A DNA stretch of 64,000 nt from Elusimicrobiota bacterium (GTDB lineage: Bacteria > Elusimicrobiota > Elusimicrobia > FEN-1173). Shown piece by piece: positions 54,571 through 63,821 of this stretch. The stretch is taken from positions 27,381 to 91,380 of the forward strand of contig JADKCG010000020.1 of assembly GCA_016714745.1 (NCBI GenBank), given 5' to 3'. The notes under the pieces are model-generated. The model did not search any database and was not told the origin of the DNA. It was given only the letters and a program-made list of their open reading frames with translations. The translations under genes and the position numbers were made by a program. Position 1 is the stretch's first letter, and every line of letters begins with the position of its first letter.

Positions 54571-54583
54571 TGACCTGGGTCAT
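54570..54583. promoter_or_regulatory. Palindromic activator-type site upstream of the Usp operon
   Basis: Perfect 14-bp palindrome ATGACCTGGGTCAT. A possible -10 hexamer (GACAAT or CAATAT, 54606-54613) would place its centre near -41.5, the position of class II activator sites of the CRP/FNR superfamily. The binding protein is unknown. Confidence 0.35.
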
Positions 54584-54668
54584 GGTGCTATTCGTCTATG
54601 TGTGAGACAATATAGCCAGCAGGGCGGCGCGGGCAAGGTTGCCTGCTTTTGGCGTGGAGGCCATGGCC

Positions 54669-55286
54669 ATGAAAACGACCGGGACGGCGGGGGGTAATTT
54701 TTATATTTATCAGATGCGGTCGGGGATGGGAGATGATCCCAACGAAATTTTAACCCGGCTCACCCATCGGGTGTGGCAGACTTTCGACAAACGCCAGGGC
54801 GAAAATTCTCTGGATCCTCACCTCTGGCCTGAAATATTTCATACGTTTCGACATGCTTTTCAAAATCGCCTTTCGTACAACCCTCTCTGTGGCCATCGAG
54901 CTTCTTGTTTGTCTATGCCCTGTGTTCTTTGCGGCCGGGAGCCCCACACGCATCCGGCCCTTAAAAAAATATACCTTTTGGAAACCCGCCGTCCGTTGCC
55001 GCGGTTTTTGAAGGCGGTTTCGGCGGCGGTGGCGCGGCGGCTTCGGTTGAAAGGCGTTCGTTCCAGCGTGGGGGACAAACCGGTCAATCAGCTCCTCCAA
55101 GAAAGCATGGTGGAGGCTCTTAAACAGCATTTTTATATGAGCGATGCGTGCCGTCTCTGTCCTGCGCGGGAGACGTTGGGGGATCGCCGGATTTGGGTGC
55201 GGGATGTGTTGGAATCTCCTTGGGGAGGGATTCGCGGGATTCTCCCGGAAGATGTCCCGGTGTTGGAGGAAGTGGAGGAGGCGTGA
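54669..55286 (+). CDS. Cys-containing protein of unknown function, first gene of the Usp operon
   Basis: 205 aa. ATG 54669 is 8 bases after GGAGG. Central Cys/His group: NPLCGHRASCLSMPCVLCGRE, and a second pair DACRLCPARETLG, which could bind zinc or a cluster. No membrane segment. Not recognised. The next gene, a Usp protein, starts four bases after its stop. Confidence 0.6.
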   Translation: MKTTGTAGGNFYIYQMRSGMGDDPNEILTRLTHRVWQTFDKRQGENSLDPHLWPEIFHTFRHAFQNRLSYNPLCGHRASCLSMPCVLCGREPHTHPALKKIYLLETRRPLPRFLKAVSAAVARRLRLKGVRSSVGDKPVNQLLQESMVEALKQHFYMSDACRLCPARETLGDRRIWVRDVLESPWGGIRGILPEDVPVLEEVEEA

Positions 55287-55290
55287 TCCC

Positions 55291-56180
55291 ATGAAAATCT
55301 TACTGGCCGTGGATGGATCGAAACATTCCCAATGGGCGGAGGGGGTGTTGGGGCAGATGGGGGGCGGGGTCACAGCGTGGAAGTCCTTTACGTGACGCCC
55401 ATGGTAGTGAGGGGGAATTCGGCGGGGGAACCGTCCCTCACGGAGGCCCTGCGGGAATGTGGTGAAAAAATGGTTCGCGCCGTGGCGAAGGGGTTAGCGA
55501 AAAAGTTTAAGACCTCCACCACGGTGCTTGAATCGCACGACATCGCGGGAACGGTTTTGGATCGGGCCAAAAAAATCAGAGCGGACCTCATTGTTTTAGG
55601 CGCTCGGGGATTAAGCCCGCTCAAAACCTTTTTCTTAGGGAGCGTGTCGCACAAGATCACGCGTCACGCCGAGTGTTCCGTCTTGGTGGCCCATCGAAAA
55701 CCCGGGCGAGCCTTAAACGTATTGGCCGCCCTGGATGGGTCTCCCGCTAGCCAGCGGGCCATGACTTTCCTCGATCAGGTGGGCGTCTCGCCCACGGCCG
55801 GGGTGACGCTCCTGCATGTGGTGGCGGAACCTCTTGTGTTTTGGATTCCCGAAACGGGGTTCCCCGGGGGGTATGGGAATGTGGCCGCTTTTGAAGAATC
55901 GTTGAAGGCGTTGCGTCTGCGGGGAGATCGTATTTTGGCCGACGCCAAAAAAGAGTGGGGAGGGCGGTTTCGTTCGCTTCGCACCTTGGTTCGGGAAGGA
56001 TATCCATCGGGGGAAATCTTGCGCGCGGTGAAAAGCACTCGCGCCAACCTCGTCGTGTTGGGGCGGCGCGGCCATTCTCGACTGGATCGGTTTTTCATGG
56101 GGAGCGTGTCACAAAAAGTGTCTTCTTATGCGCCCTGTGCGGTGTTGATCGTTCATGGGGGATCGCGGAATTCGATGTAG
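55291..56180 (+). CDS. Tandem universal stress protein (UspA), frame-broken near the start
   Basis: About 296 codons, two Usp domains. Domain 1 begins MKILLAVDGSKHSQWAEGVL; a shift in the G-rich run near 55360 moves to GHSVEVLYVTPM. Its ATP-loop-like motif is IVLGARGLSPLKTFFLGSVS. Domain 2 begins NVLAALDGSPASQRAMTFL and ends VVLGRRGHSRLDRFFMGSVS, the G2xG9G(S/T) nucleotide motif. Tandem Usp proteins commonly respond to hypoxia or energy stress. Confidence 0.85.
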
Positions 56181-56195
56181 GGAGGGGAGGCGACC

Positions 56196-56924
56196 ATGGT
56201 TGTTCCAGCGGACCATTTATTCAGGTTTCTTGCGGCGGCGGCGAAACTCCTCCCGGAACGGTCGGACGGGGGCAGAGACGTGCGTCCCTTTATCACAATT
56301 TCACGTCAGTCCGGGTCGGGCGGATATGCGGTCGCCCGTGCTCTGTTGGAAAAAACCCGAGGGACCCGTCCGGCGACGATTTTTGGCGGATGGAGCTTGT
56401 TCGATGAACGGTTGAGCGAACTGGTGGCGGAAAATCCGTCTCTCAAGGTGTCCCTTCGGGGATTGGCCGATGAGGAATTTGCCTCTGGGATACAGGACAT
56501 GGTGTCGTCTTGGATTGGAGGTCTCTCTCCCCAATCGGCAGTGGTGGGGCACCTCTTTAAAGTGATTCGGGCGTTGGCGGCGGGGGGAAAGGTGATTATC
56601 GTCGGGCGGGCGGGGGCGTGCCTCACCCGGCATCTTCCCGGCGGGTTGCATTTGCGCTTGGTGTCCTCTCTCCCGGCGCGCGTGAGGCGGATGATGGCGG
56701 TGAAGGATTTGTCGGAAAAAGAGGCCCGGCGGGCCGTGGCCGAGCGCGACCGTTCCCGGGCGGCCCTGGTGGAGTCCTATTTCCACCGGGACATTAACGA
56801 TCCGTTGTTGTACGACATGGTGTGGAACACGGAGACCGGCGCCCGACGTGATCGCCTGCCACCACGCTCCGCGGGGTGGAAGCTCAGCTCCGGCACAAAC
56901 CAAATTCTTAGGGAGGTGGTATGA
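56196..56924 (+). CDS. Cytidylate kinase-like protein
   Basis: 242 aa P-loop kinase fold. The loop is ISRQSGSGGYAVARALL, where the Gly-Ser-Gly-Gly replaces the classic GKS/T, as in the cytidylate-kinase-like family. HLRLVSSLPARVRRMM and DRSRAALVESYFHRDINDP match the LID region. A strong GGGAGGGGAGG precedes the start. The last 25 residues look atypical and may be out of frame. The substrate is not necessarily CMP. Confidence 0.75.
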   Translation: MVVPADHLFRFLAAAAKLLPERSDGGRDVRPFITISRQSGSGGYAVARALLEKTRGTRPATIFGGWSLFDERLSELVAENPSLKVSLRGLADEEFASGIQDMVSSWIGGLSPQSAVVGHLFKVIRALAAGGKVIIVGRAGACLTRHLPGGLHLRLVSSLPARVRRMMAVKDLSEKEARRAVAERDRSRAALVESYFHRDINDPLLYDMVWNTETGARRDRLPPRSAGWKLSSGTNQILREVV

Positions 56925-57154
56925 GCAAAACGAAATCGAAACCCTCGACTGTTCCGCCCGGGGTCTTTTTGCCGGGGGCGGACCTCTCGGACTACTTGGA
57001 AAAGCGGGGAGATCTGCGCGCCTTGTTCGATCGGGTTCATACTTATTTTTTCGAAAATCCCGGCGCGCCGGATCCTCTCCAGGAGATTCAACCCAAAACA
57101 GCGGACCATCGATTGCGAAAAGGGGGCTCCCATGCTCACGGCCACGCTCGCTAA
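56921..57154 (+). CDS. 77-aa protein between kinase-like and ACT genes
   Basis: Begins MSKTKSKPSTVPPGVFLPGA; a short helical middle (LSDYLEKRGDLRALFDRVHT) and a His-rich tail (GGSHAHGHAR). Four-base overlap with the kinase-like gene and a 23-base overlap with the ACT gene suggest real translational coupling. Family unknown. Confidence 0.45.
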   Translation: MSKTKSKPSTVPPGVFLPGADLSDYLEKRGDLRALFDRVHTYFFENPGAPDPLQEIQPKTADHRLRKGGSHAHGHAR

Positions 57155-57542
57155 AGAAATCGTCATCAAGCGGTTAAACGAAATCGGGGTGTTGTCGGAT
57201 ATTGCCAAGACGGTGGCGGAAAAGGGTGTGAGTATTTTGGCTGTCAGTGCCTGGGTGGAAGGGCGGGACGGGGTCATCCGGCTCACTGTGGACGATGAAC
57301 TGCGCGCGGCCGACGCGCTTCGCGCCAAAAATCACGAGGTTCGCGAAGGCACCGTGGTCATGGTTCATGTTCCACACAAACCCGGCATGCTGAAACACAT
57401 GACGGAATTATTGAGAGATGCCCAAATAGACATTCACCATTTATACGCTTCCGCGGCCAGTGATCAAACCAAGTGTGTGGTGGTGTTTTCCAGTTCCGAC
57501 AACCAGAAGGCGATGGTGGTTCTCAACCAGGGCGCTCATTAA
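57132..57542 (+). CDS. Tandem ACT-domain protein
   Basis: 136 aa, two ACT units: residues 1-65 (NEIGVLSDIAKTVAEKGVSIL) and 70-136 (HVPHKPGMLKHMTELLRDAQ). ACT pairs bind small ligands, often amino acids, and regulate partners. No enzyme domain is attached. Last gene of the Usp operon. Confidence 0.8.
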   Translation: MLTATLAKEIVIKRLNEIGVLSDIAKTVAEKGVSILAVSAWVEGRDGVIRLTVDDELRAADALRAKNHEVREGTVVMVHVPHKPGMLKHMTELLRDAQIDIHHLYASAASDQTKCVVVFSSSDNQKAMVVLNQGAH

Positions 57543-57944
57543 GGAATCTCGTTAAAACCCATTACCTTCGATAAGGACCGTTCTCTGTCCGATTGTTTTC
57601 ACCCATTCGGTGAAATCGAGAATTTCATGCGCTTGCGTCCGACCGCGCGAGCGAAAGTGCCGCGAGGGTCGCGGTGGCCAGGGGCCACCGTTTGCGACGG
57701 GCCCGAACAGGCCCCGGCTCCGAAGGAGCGGCCTGCCTGTGTAGAATCAGCCCTGGCCTCCCTCTCTTGTAGGGGCTTCTATGTGACTTTCCCCTTCGGT
57801 TGAACCGACCTATTGAATTCGCCGTTTCGTTGGGAATGGGTCGCGACGATTTTAATAACTTCCCCTGGAATCCCTCCTTAAGTTCGATAGAGAATGTCTT
57901 TCACTAAAATGTTTGTCTTCCCATGGTTTTCAACAAGCGCTAGA
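57543..57944. other. Intergenic region with strong hairpins
   Basis: About 400 bases without a gene. It contains CGGTGGCC-AGG-GGCCACCG (57672-57690) and GCTCC-GAA-GGAGC near 57720 in a GC-rich block, with no T-tract, between the Usp operon and hflX. It could be an mRNA leader, a small RNA or repeat debris; no known RNA family recognised. Confidence 0.4.
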
Positions 57945-59264
57945 ATGTCCGCCATGGAACGCACTGTCATTGTTGGGGTTCGCCTGAAAGGCGGAGATGA
58001 ACGGGCGGAGCTTGCCTCGCTGGAAGAATTGAAACGGCTTCTGGAAACAGCGGGCGGTCTGGCGGTGGCCACCGTGGTTCAAGAACGGGTTCGGCGGGAT
58101 GTGGCGACTGTGGTGGGGGTGGGGAAGGTGGAGGAAATCGCTGACATTGTTCGGCGGGAAAAATTGTCTTCTGTTGTTTTTGACGAGGAACTGTCTCCCA
58201 GCCAGCAGATGAATTTGCAGGAATTGATTCCCGCCAAGATCATCGATCGGACCCGTCTCATTTTGGATATTTTTGCCCAGCGGGCGCGCACCCGGGAAGG
58301 CAAACTTCAAGTGGAACTGGCTCAGATGAACTACCTCTTGCCCCGCGTGACCGAGCGTTTTGGCCGGTTTGAGCAGCAGACCGGCGGCATTGGAACTCGG
58401 GGCCCCGGCGAACGTAAACTGGAAATTTCGCAACGGCGACTGCGGGACCGGATCGTTCGATTAAAACGAGAAATTGAGGGTGTGCGCCATCAGCGGAGTC
58501 TTCAGCGGGGCAACCGTCGCCGGACCTCTCTTCCTTTGGTGTCCATTGTCGGTTACACCAACGCGGGGAAATCCACTCTCTTGAACGCCCTTCGCACAAG
58601 TCGGGCCCTGGACGTGCTGGCTGACGACAAACTTTTTGCCACGCTGGACCCCACCACGCGGCGGGTGAAACTGCCCGGAGGGCGATTGGCTCTCTTTGTG
58701 GACACGGTGGGGTTCATTCAGCGTTTGCCGCACCATTTGGTGGCGGCGTTTCATGCGACGTTGGAAGAAGCTCGGGATTCGGATTTTATGGTTCACGTCA
58801 TAGATTCCGCCAATCCGGCGTGGCCGGATCAGAAACGGGTGGTGGAAGAGGTTCTGAAAACGTTGGGGGCGGACACTTTGCCCCGCTTGGATGTGTTCAA
58901 CAAATCGGATGTCTTGACCCCCGCCCAAAGAGCTCTGGCCCGGCGGGAAGGACGTTTGTTGGTTTCGGCTCGGTCAGGCGATGGGCTGGCGCGATTTCTT
59001 TCTTTGATTGAAACCCGTTTGGAAGTGGGGCTTGCTCAACGGGTTTTTGTTCTTCCCCACAATCGACGGGATCTTCTGCCCATGATCTATGGAGTGGGAC
59101 GGATCCTATCGGAAAAACCGGCCCCCGGCGGAACCCGATTTCGCTTGAAACTCGACGAAAAAATTGGGGCGCGATTCAAAAGGAATTGTCGCTTTTTACG
59201 TCTTCTTCGTAACACCTCGTTGATGAAAAAAGGAGGGCGGGCGGTCTCGCTCTCAGAGGTTTAG
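57945..59264 (+). CDS. hflX: Ribosome-associated GTPase HflX
   Basis: About 439 aa. The N-terminal HflX domain (VGVRLKGGDERAELASLEEL; GVGKVEEIADIV) and the Gly-rich linker QQTGGIGTRGPGERKLE are diagnostic. G domain: G1 GYTNAGKS, G3 DTVGF, G4 FNKSD, G5-like VSARSG. It splits stalled ribosomes under stress. ATG 57945 or 57954 begins the conserved part. Confidence 0.95.
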   Translation: MSAMERTVIVGVRLKGGDERAELASLEELKRLLETAGGLAVATVVQERVRRDVATVVGVGKVEEIADIVRREKLSSVVFDEELSPSQQMNLQELIPAKIIDRTRLILDIFAQRARTREGKLQVELAQMNYLLPRVTERFGRFEQQTGGIGTRGPGERKLEISQRRLRDRIVRLKREIEGVRHQRSLQRGNRRRTSLPLVSIVGYTNAGKSTLLNALRTSRALDVLADDKLFATLDPTTRRVKLPGGRLALFVDTVGFIQRLPHHLVAAFHATLEEARDSDFMVHVIDSANPAWPDQKRVVEEVLKTLGADTLPRLDVFNKSDVLTPAQRALARREGRLLVSARSGDGLARFLSLIETRLEVGLAQRVFVLPHNRRDLLPMIYGVGRILSEKPAPGGTRFRLKLDEKIGARFKRNCRFLRLLRNTSLMKKGGRAVSLSEV

Positions 59265-59280
59265 AATAAGGAGTTGGAAT

Positions 59281-59814
59281 ATGGAGAAAATTAAAACAGG
59301 GGGTCCTGTTCATCCCATGACCTGGGCCAACCGGATCACGATCGTTCGTCTTTTATTGACGCCGTTATTGGTGATTTTGCTCCTCAACGGGGGACGGTTG
59401 TGGCCTCTCTACATTTTTATTTTGGCCGCCTTTTCCGATGTTTTGGATGGCGCTGTGGCCCGTTGGCGAGGGGAGCAGACGAACCTTGGAAAGTTTTTGG
59501 ATCCCATCGCTGACAAACTCCTTTTGTCTTCTTCTTTCTTGGTGTTGGCTCATCTGGGGCGGTATCCGATGTGGGTTTTCATTGTGGTCTTTTCGCGCGA
59601 TCTCTTGATCCTTTTGGGATGGAACGTGATCACGATCTTGTCGGGAAAATCTGAAGTGCATCCGCGTTTGTTGGGCAAAGCGTCCACTTTGGTTCAAATG
59701 TCTACCGTCATGGCGATCTTGGCCTTTCCGGGCCAAGCCTGGCCGACCTTTTTGGTTTGGCCCATGGTCATTATCACCCTGTTGTCCATGGCCGACTATG
59801 TGGGTGGGGTCTAA
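59281..59814 (+). CDS. pgsA: CDP-diacylglycerol-glycerol-3-phosphate 3-phosphatidyltransferase
   Basis: 177 aa membrane enzyme. The CDP-alcohol phosphotransferase motif is complete: DGAVARWRGEQTNLGKFLDP and IAD, matching DGx2ARx8Gx3Dx3D. It makes phosphatidylglycerol phosphate. PlsY and GpsA, which feed the same pathway, lie just downstream. AAGGAG precedes the ATG. Confidence 0.93.
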   Translation: MEKIKTGGPVHPMTWANRITIVRLLLTPLLVILLLNGGRLWPLYIFILAAFSDVLDGAVARWRGEQTNLGKFLDPIADKLLLSSSFLVLAHLGRYPMWVFIVVFSRDLLILLGWNVITILSGKSEVHPRLLGKASTLVQMSTVMAILAFPGQAWPTFLVWPMVIITLLSMADYVGGV

Positions 59815-59832
59815 AACCTTGGGGGATCTGGC

Positions 59833-61153
59833 ATGACGAAACCGATGATGGTCACCGCGGTGATCGTCGGTCGCCCGAACGTGGGGAAATCCACCCTTTT
59901 TAACCGGCTCTGCGAAAGCCGGCGCGCCATCACCTCCCCATTGCGGGGACCACCGGGACTGGATCGAGGGTTTTGCCATGGAACGGGCGGTGTATCAAAT
60001 GATCGACACCGGGGGCTACGCGCCGGGGGCCGACATTATGGCGTCGGTTCGGGCTCAAGTGAAACGTTGGATTGACCGCGCGGACGCTGTTATTTGGGCT
60101 GTGGATGCGGGCGAAGGGCCTGACCGCTGGGGATCAGGAATTTGCCCGTCTTTTGCGGCCCATTTCAAAGCGGGTGATTTTGGTGGTGAACAAAGCGGAC
60201 GCCCAACGGCACGACGCGGTGCTGGGCGATTTTGCGGAATTGGGTTTTTCCAGCATGATGACCCTGTCGGCGTCTCACGGTCGGCGCACCTCCCAGTTGT
60301 TGGACGCCCTGAAGAGCACTGGCGGGCGGCCTTCCGCAGGGACAACGCGAAGTCGGCGGAAGAAGAAGGTCCGCGTTTCCATTGTTGGGCGGCCGAACGT
60401 GGGGAAGTCTTCCTTGACGAACCGGTTGGTGGGAGAGGAACGGATGATCGTTTCCCCCGTGCCCGGGACCACGCGGGACACCATTGACACCCGTTTGATT
60501 TGGAAGGACAAAAAATTCCTCTTGATCGATACGGCGGGCCTTCGAGCCAAAAAGTCCAAGGCCGACGATTTGGAAGGGCTCACCCGGCTCATGACGGAAC
60601 GGGCGTTGGAACGGTGCGAGGTGGCGCTTCTTTTGGTGGACGCCGCCGAGGGGTTGACCGAAGGCGACGTGGCGGTGGGCCGGTTGATCGACGAAAAACG
60701 GCGCGCCTGTGTGGTGGGCGTCAACAAATGGGATCTGGTGACGGACCGCGCCCCCAATGCCGCCTATTTCCGAGATCGCACGCCGGAAGGCATGCCCTTT
60801 TTGGCCCACAGCCCCGTCGTTTTTATCTCAGCCAAAACCGGCCACCATGTGGAGGAACTTCTCTCCGCTCTGGAGAAGACCAAACACGAATTCCACCATC
60901 GGTTTGACAACGAGGAATTAACCGCTTTCTTTTGGAAGGCGGTGCAGGAGCGGCCCTACTCTTACCGGGACGGAAAATGGTTTTCTACGGCGCGGTTCAG
61001 GCGGCTCTTGCCCCCCCGTTTTTATTCTGCGTTCGAACTTGGAGCCGGTGGAAGTTCACTTTTCTTTTGAACGGCATCTCGAAGGCGTTTTTCGAAAATG
61101 TATGGCATGGCGGGGGTTCCGTTGGTTCTGAAATTCAGAAAGGCAAACGGTGA
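59833..61153 (+). CDS. der: Ribosome-assembly GTPase Der/EngA (frame-broken)
   Basis: Two tandem G domains and a C-terminal KH-like domain. Domain 1: VIVGRPNVGKSTLFNRL, then after a shift near 59940 MIDTGGYAPGADIM, then after another near 60110 LTAGDQEFARLL and VNKADAQ. Domain 2: SIVGRPNVGKSSLTNRL, PGTTRDTID, IDTAGLR, GVNKWDL. The KH part appears as KMVFYGAVQAALAPP and GVPLVLKFRK in other frames. At least five shifts; der is essential in most bacteria, so base-calling errors are likely. The TGA at 61151 overlaps the plsY start. Confidence 0.88.
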
Positions 61154-61744
61154 TCGGGAATCTATTCATGGTGGCGGGCGCCTATTTTCTGGGGTCCATT
61201 CCGACGGCGTATCTCATGGGATGGGCGCTTCGGGGAATCGATATTCGGACGGTCGGATCTGGAAACGTTGGGGCCACCAACGTCTTTCGCACCATCGGAA
61301 AAAGAGCGGGGGTGGCCACCCTTTTGATTGACATGGCCAAGGGCCTCTTGGCGGTGGAATTGGCGCTCATTTATCGGGGGGGAGATTTTTGGCCGCTGGT
61401 GGCCGGTGTGGCCGTTGTGGCGGGGCACAGTTGGTCTCTGTGGGTCAACTTTCGCGGGGGAAAGGCGTCGCCACGTCGGCGGGGTTTTCCTTGCGCTTTC
61501 CCAGGCCCCATGGGGCTGGCTCTTCTTGTTTTGCCGTAGGGTTGGGGTTTCCCGTCAGGTGTCGGTGGGGTCGATTCTGGCGGCGGGGCTTTGCCCTCTG
61601 CCGCCTTTTTTTAGCGAGCCCGTCCCTCGATCGGGTGATGTTGGCCGTTCTCTTGAGCCTGGTGGTGATTGTCCGTCATATTCCTAACATTCGGCGTCCT
61701 TCGCGGCGAGGAACCACCGCTTTTAAATCGATTAAAAGGACCTT
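61150..61744 (+). CDS. plsY: Acyl-phosphate:glycerol-3-phosphate acyltransferase PlsY (frame-broken)
   Basis: Starts GTG 61150. Clear PlsY motifs: GSIPTAYLMGWALRGIDIRT, GSGNVGATNVFRTIGK, and FRGGKGVATSAG across a shift near 61465. The later segments VSVGSILAAGL and LVVIVRHIPNIRR, in further frames, complete the family's pattern. Integral membrane enzyme for the first step of phospholipid synthesis, using the product of GpsA. The 3-prime end is approximate. Confidence 0.85.
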
Positions 61745-62785
61745 TTGGGGAAAGAGAGCGAAATCGCGGTATTGGGCGGCGGGAGTTGGGGCGCCACCTT
61801 GGCCGACCATCTGGCCAAAAATGGGCATGACGTCTTCCTTTGGGAGTTCGTGGCGGCCGACGCGGATCGTTTAAAGCGCACGCGGCGGCTTCCACACTGC
61901 CCCATCTGGTTTTGCACGAAGCGGTTCAGGTGACGAACGATTTACGGCGGCGTTGGCGGGGCGGCCGATGATCTTGAACGCGGTCCTTCTTCCCATGTGC
62001 GGGAGACCTTTCAGTCGGTGCACGCGACCGGCGCGTTGGATGCAGGGCCTGGGTGGTGAGCGCGTTTCGAAAGGGATCGAAAACAACACGCTGAAACGGA
62101 TGAGCGAGGTGATCGGCGAGGCGGAACCCGAAAACTGGCCGGGCGGGTGACCGTGTTGGCCCGGCCCGTCCCACGCGGAAGAGGTGGCCCGCTCTCTCCC
62201 ACCGCGGTGGTGGCCGCGGGGCCCGATGGCGTTGCAGGATAAGCTGGTGGAAGTCTTTAACGCCGATCATTTGCGCGTCTACACGAACCCCGACTTCGTC
62301 GGGGTTGAGTTGTGTGGGGCGTTGAAAAATGTGTTTGCCGTGGCGTGCGGCGTTTCGGACGGGTTGGGGTTCGGCGACAACACCAAAGCCGCTCTCATGA
62401 CGCGGGGCCTCAACGAGATGGTGCGTCTCGGCGTGTCCGAGGGAGCCCGGGTGATCACTTTCTTGGGTTTGGCGGGGTTGGGGGATTTGATCGTGACGTG
62501 CACCTCGCCATTCGCCGGAACCGCTCCTTGGGCGAAAAGTTGGGGCAGGGAAAAACAACGGTTCAAGCGTTGGCCGAAATGACCATGGTGGCCGAAGGCT
62601 ATCCCACCTCCAAAAGCGCACAGCAATTGGCGGACCGTCACAAACTTGACCTTCCCATCATCGCGGAACTCTACCGAATTCTCTATGAAGGGAAACCCGC
62701 GCGGAACGCCATGCGGGACCTTCTGTCTCGTCCCCCGGTGCCCGAGATGATGCACATCCAATCTTTCATTCAACAATCGCCCTAA
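61745..62785 (+). CDS. gpsA: Glycerol-3-phosphate dehydrogenase [NAD(P)+] (frame-broken)
   Basis: The N-terminus has the Rossmann loop IAVLGGGSWGATLADHLAKN from TTG 61745. After badly scrambled sequence (61870-62190) comes VYTNPDFVGVELCGALKNV, the conserved Lys helix, GLGFGDNTKAALMTRGLNEM and FLGLAGLGDLIVTCTS. The end, MVAEGYPTSKSAQQLADRH, is in a third frame. Supplies glycerol-3-phosphate for PlsY and PgsA. Multiple indels. Confidence 0.85.
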
Positions 62786-62794
62786 GGAGAAACC

Positions 62795-63040
62795 ATGAAC
62801 AAAGCGGATCTGGTTCGGTTGGTGTCAAACGTCGTCGGCACACAGGGGGAGGCCAAAGCGGCCGTGGCCGTCATTTTTGAAAAGATGGGGCAAGCCCTTA
62901 AAGAAGGCGACAAAGTCGTCGTTCAAGGGTTTGGCAGTTTTCGTGGTGATGCGCAAAAGCAAGCCGGCCCGCAACCCCGCGCACCGGACGCCGGTGATGA
63001 TCCCCCGCGGCGGCGGTTAAATTTAAGATGGCCAAGGGCT
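62795..63040 (+). CDS. HU/IHF-family DNA-binding protein (frame-broken)
   Basis: MNKADLVRLVSNVVGTQGEA is the typical HU N-terminus, and VVVQGFGSFRV-type beta sheet follows. Bridging a lost base near 62945 gives VVMRKSKPARNP, then PVMIPAAAAVKFKMAK. About 80-85 aa. AAGGAG precedes the ATG. The natural stop cannot be placed because the frame is damaged and runs into the next gene. Confidence 0.8.
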
Positions 63041-63786
63041 CCTTTGACTCTTCAGCCCGAACTCGGCCGCGGTCTTCGGGCTCTTCGCCTGGATACGCCC
63101 CAGGAAAGCGGCAGTTTCTTTCCCCTTTTTTAAAACAGGTTTTGGAGAAATATGGGGGAGGGGATAAATTCCTGGGCGTTGTTGTTCCCCAACAGCGTCG
63201 TGTGGCGAGGGAGTTTCGTGACCTGCCTCTGGGGGACATCGCGCGGCTCTTACGGAGTCCTTGGCACGAAGAACGCGGAACGTCGCTTCTGATTTTGGTC
63301 GACCAACACTCCCGGGGCTCTCACGAAATCAAAGACCGGTTGCACCGGTTCACTCTTGCCAACATTCGCGGGATCAACAATTGGGATCTGGTGGATCTTT
63401 CGGCCTATTTTCTTTTGGGTCCCCATACGGACCCGGTCTGTCCCCTTCTTCTGGAACGGTTGGCGCGTTCCTCCAACGTATGGGAACGGCGAATGGCCAT
63501 CGTGGCGACGTTTCATTTTATTCGACAGGGAAACCCGGGACCCACTCTTTTCGTGGCGGAACGACTGGTGGGCGACCCGCACGATCTCATTCACAAAGGC
63601 GGTCGGGTGGATGTTACGAGAGGTGGGGAAACGGTGTTCCGTGCGGGCCGAGCGAGCCTTCCTCGACCGTCATGCCGCCGCCATGCCTCGGACCATGTTG
63701 CGTTACGCGATCGAACGGTTCCCCGCGCCGCTCGGGCGCGTTATCGGGCGCGGAGAAAACAAACCCTCGCGTTTCTCCGTCGTTGA
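63028..63786 (+). CDS. AlkD-like DNA alkylation repair protein (frame-broken)
   Basis: HEAT-like all-helical repeats. Recognisable: DKFLGVVVPQQRRVAREFRD, INNWDLVDLSAYFLLG (the conserved NWD-D segment of AlkD) and SSNVWERRMAIVATFHFIRQG. The N-terminal 25 codons and the stretch after 63595 (KAVGWMLREVGKR; FLDRHAAAMPRTMLRYAIER) are in other frames. The true start is unclear. Expected to excise alkylated bases. Confidence 0.78.
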   Translation: MAKGSFDSSARTRPRSSGSSPGYAPGKRQFLSPFLKQVLEKYGGGDKFLGVVVPQQRRVAREFRDLPLGDIARLLRSPWHEERGTSLLILVDQHSRGSHEIKDRLHRFTLANIRGINNWDLVDLSAYFLLGPHTDPVCPLLLERLARSSNVWERRMAIVATFHFIRQGNPGPTLFVAERLVGDPHDLIHKGGRVDVTRGGETVFRAGRASLPRPSCRRHASDHVALRDRTVPRAARARYRARRKQTLAFLRR

Positions 63787-63811
63787 TTTCCGGGTCGCCT
63801 TGTGGTATATT
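63783..63811 (+). promoter_or_regulatory. Promoter of the MerR gene, probably leaderless
   Basis: TTGATT (63783-63788), 17 bp, TATATT (63806-63811). Predicted start of transcription about 63818, four bases before the ATG at 63822. The -35 overlaps the stop of the upstream gene. Confidence 0.6.
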
Positions 63812-63821
63812 CATCATTCTC

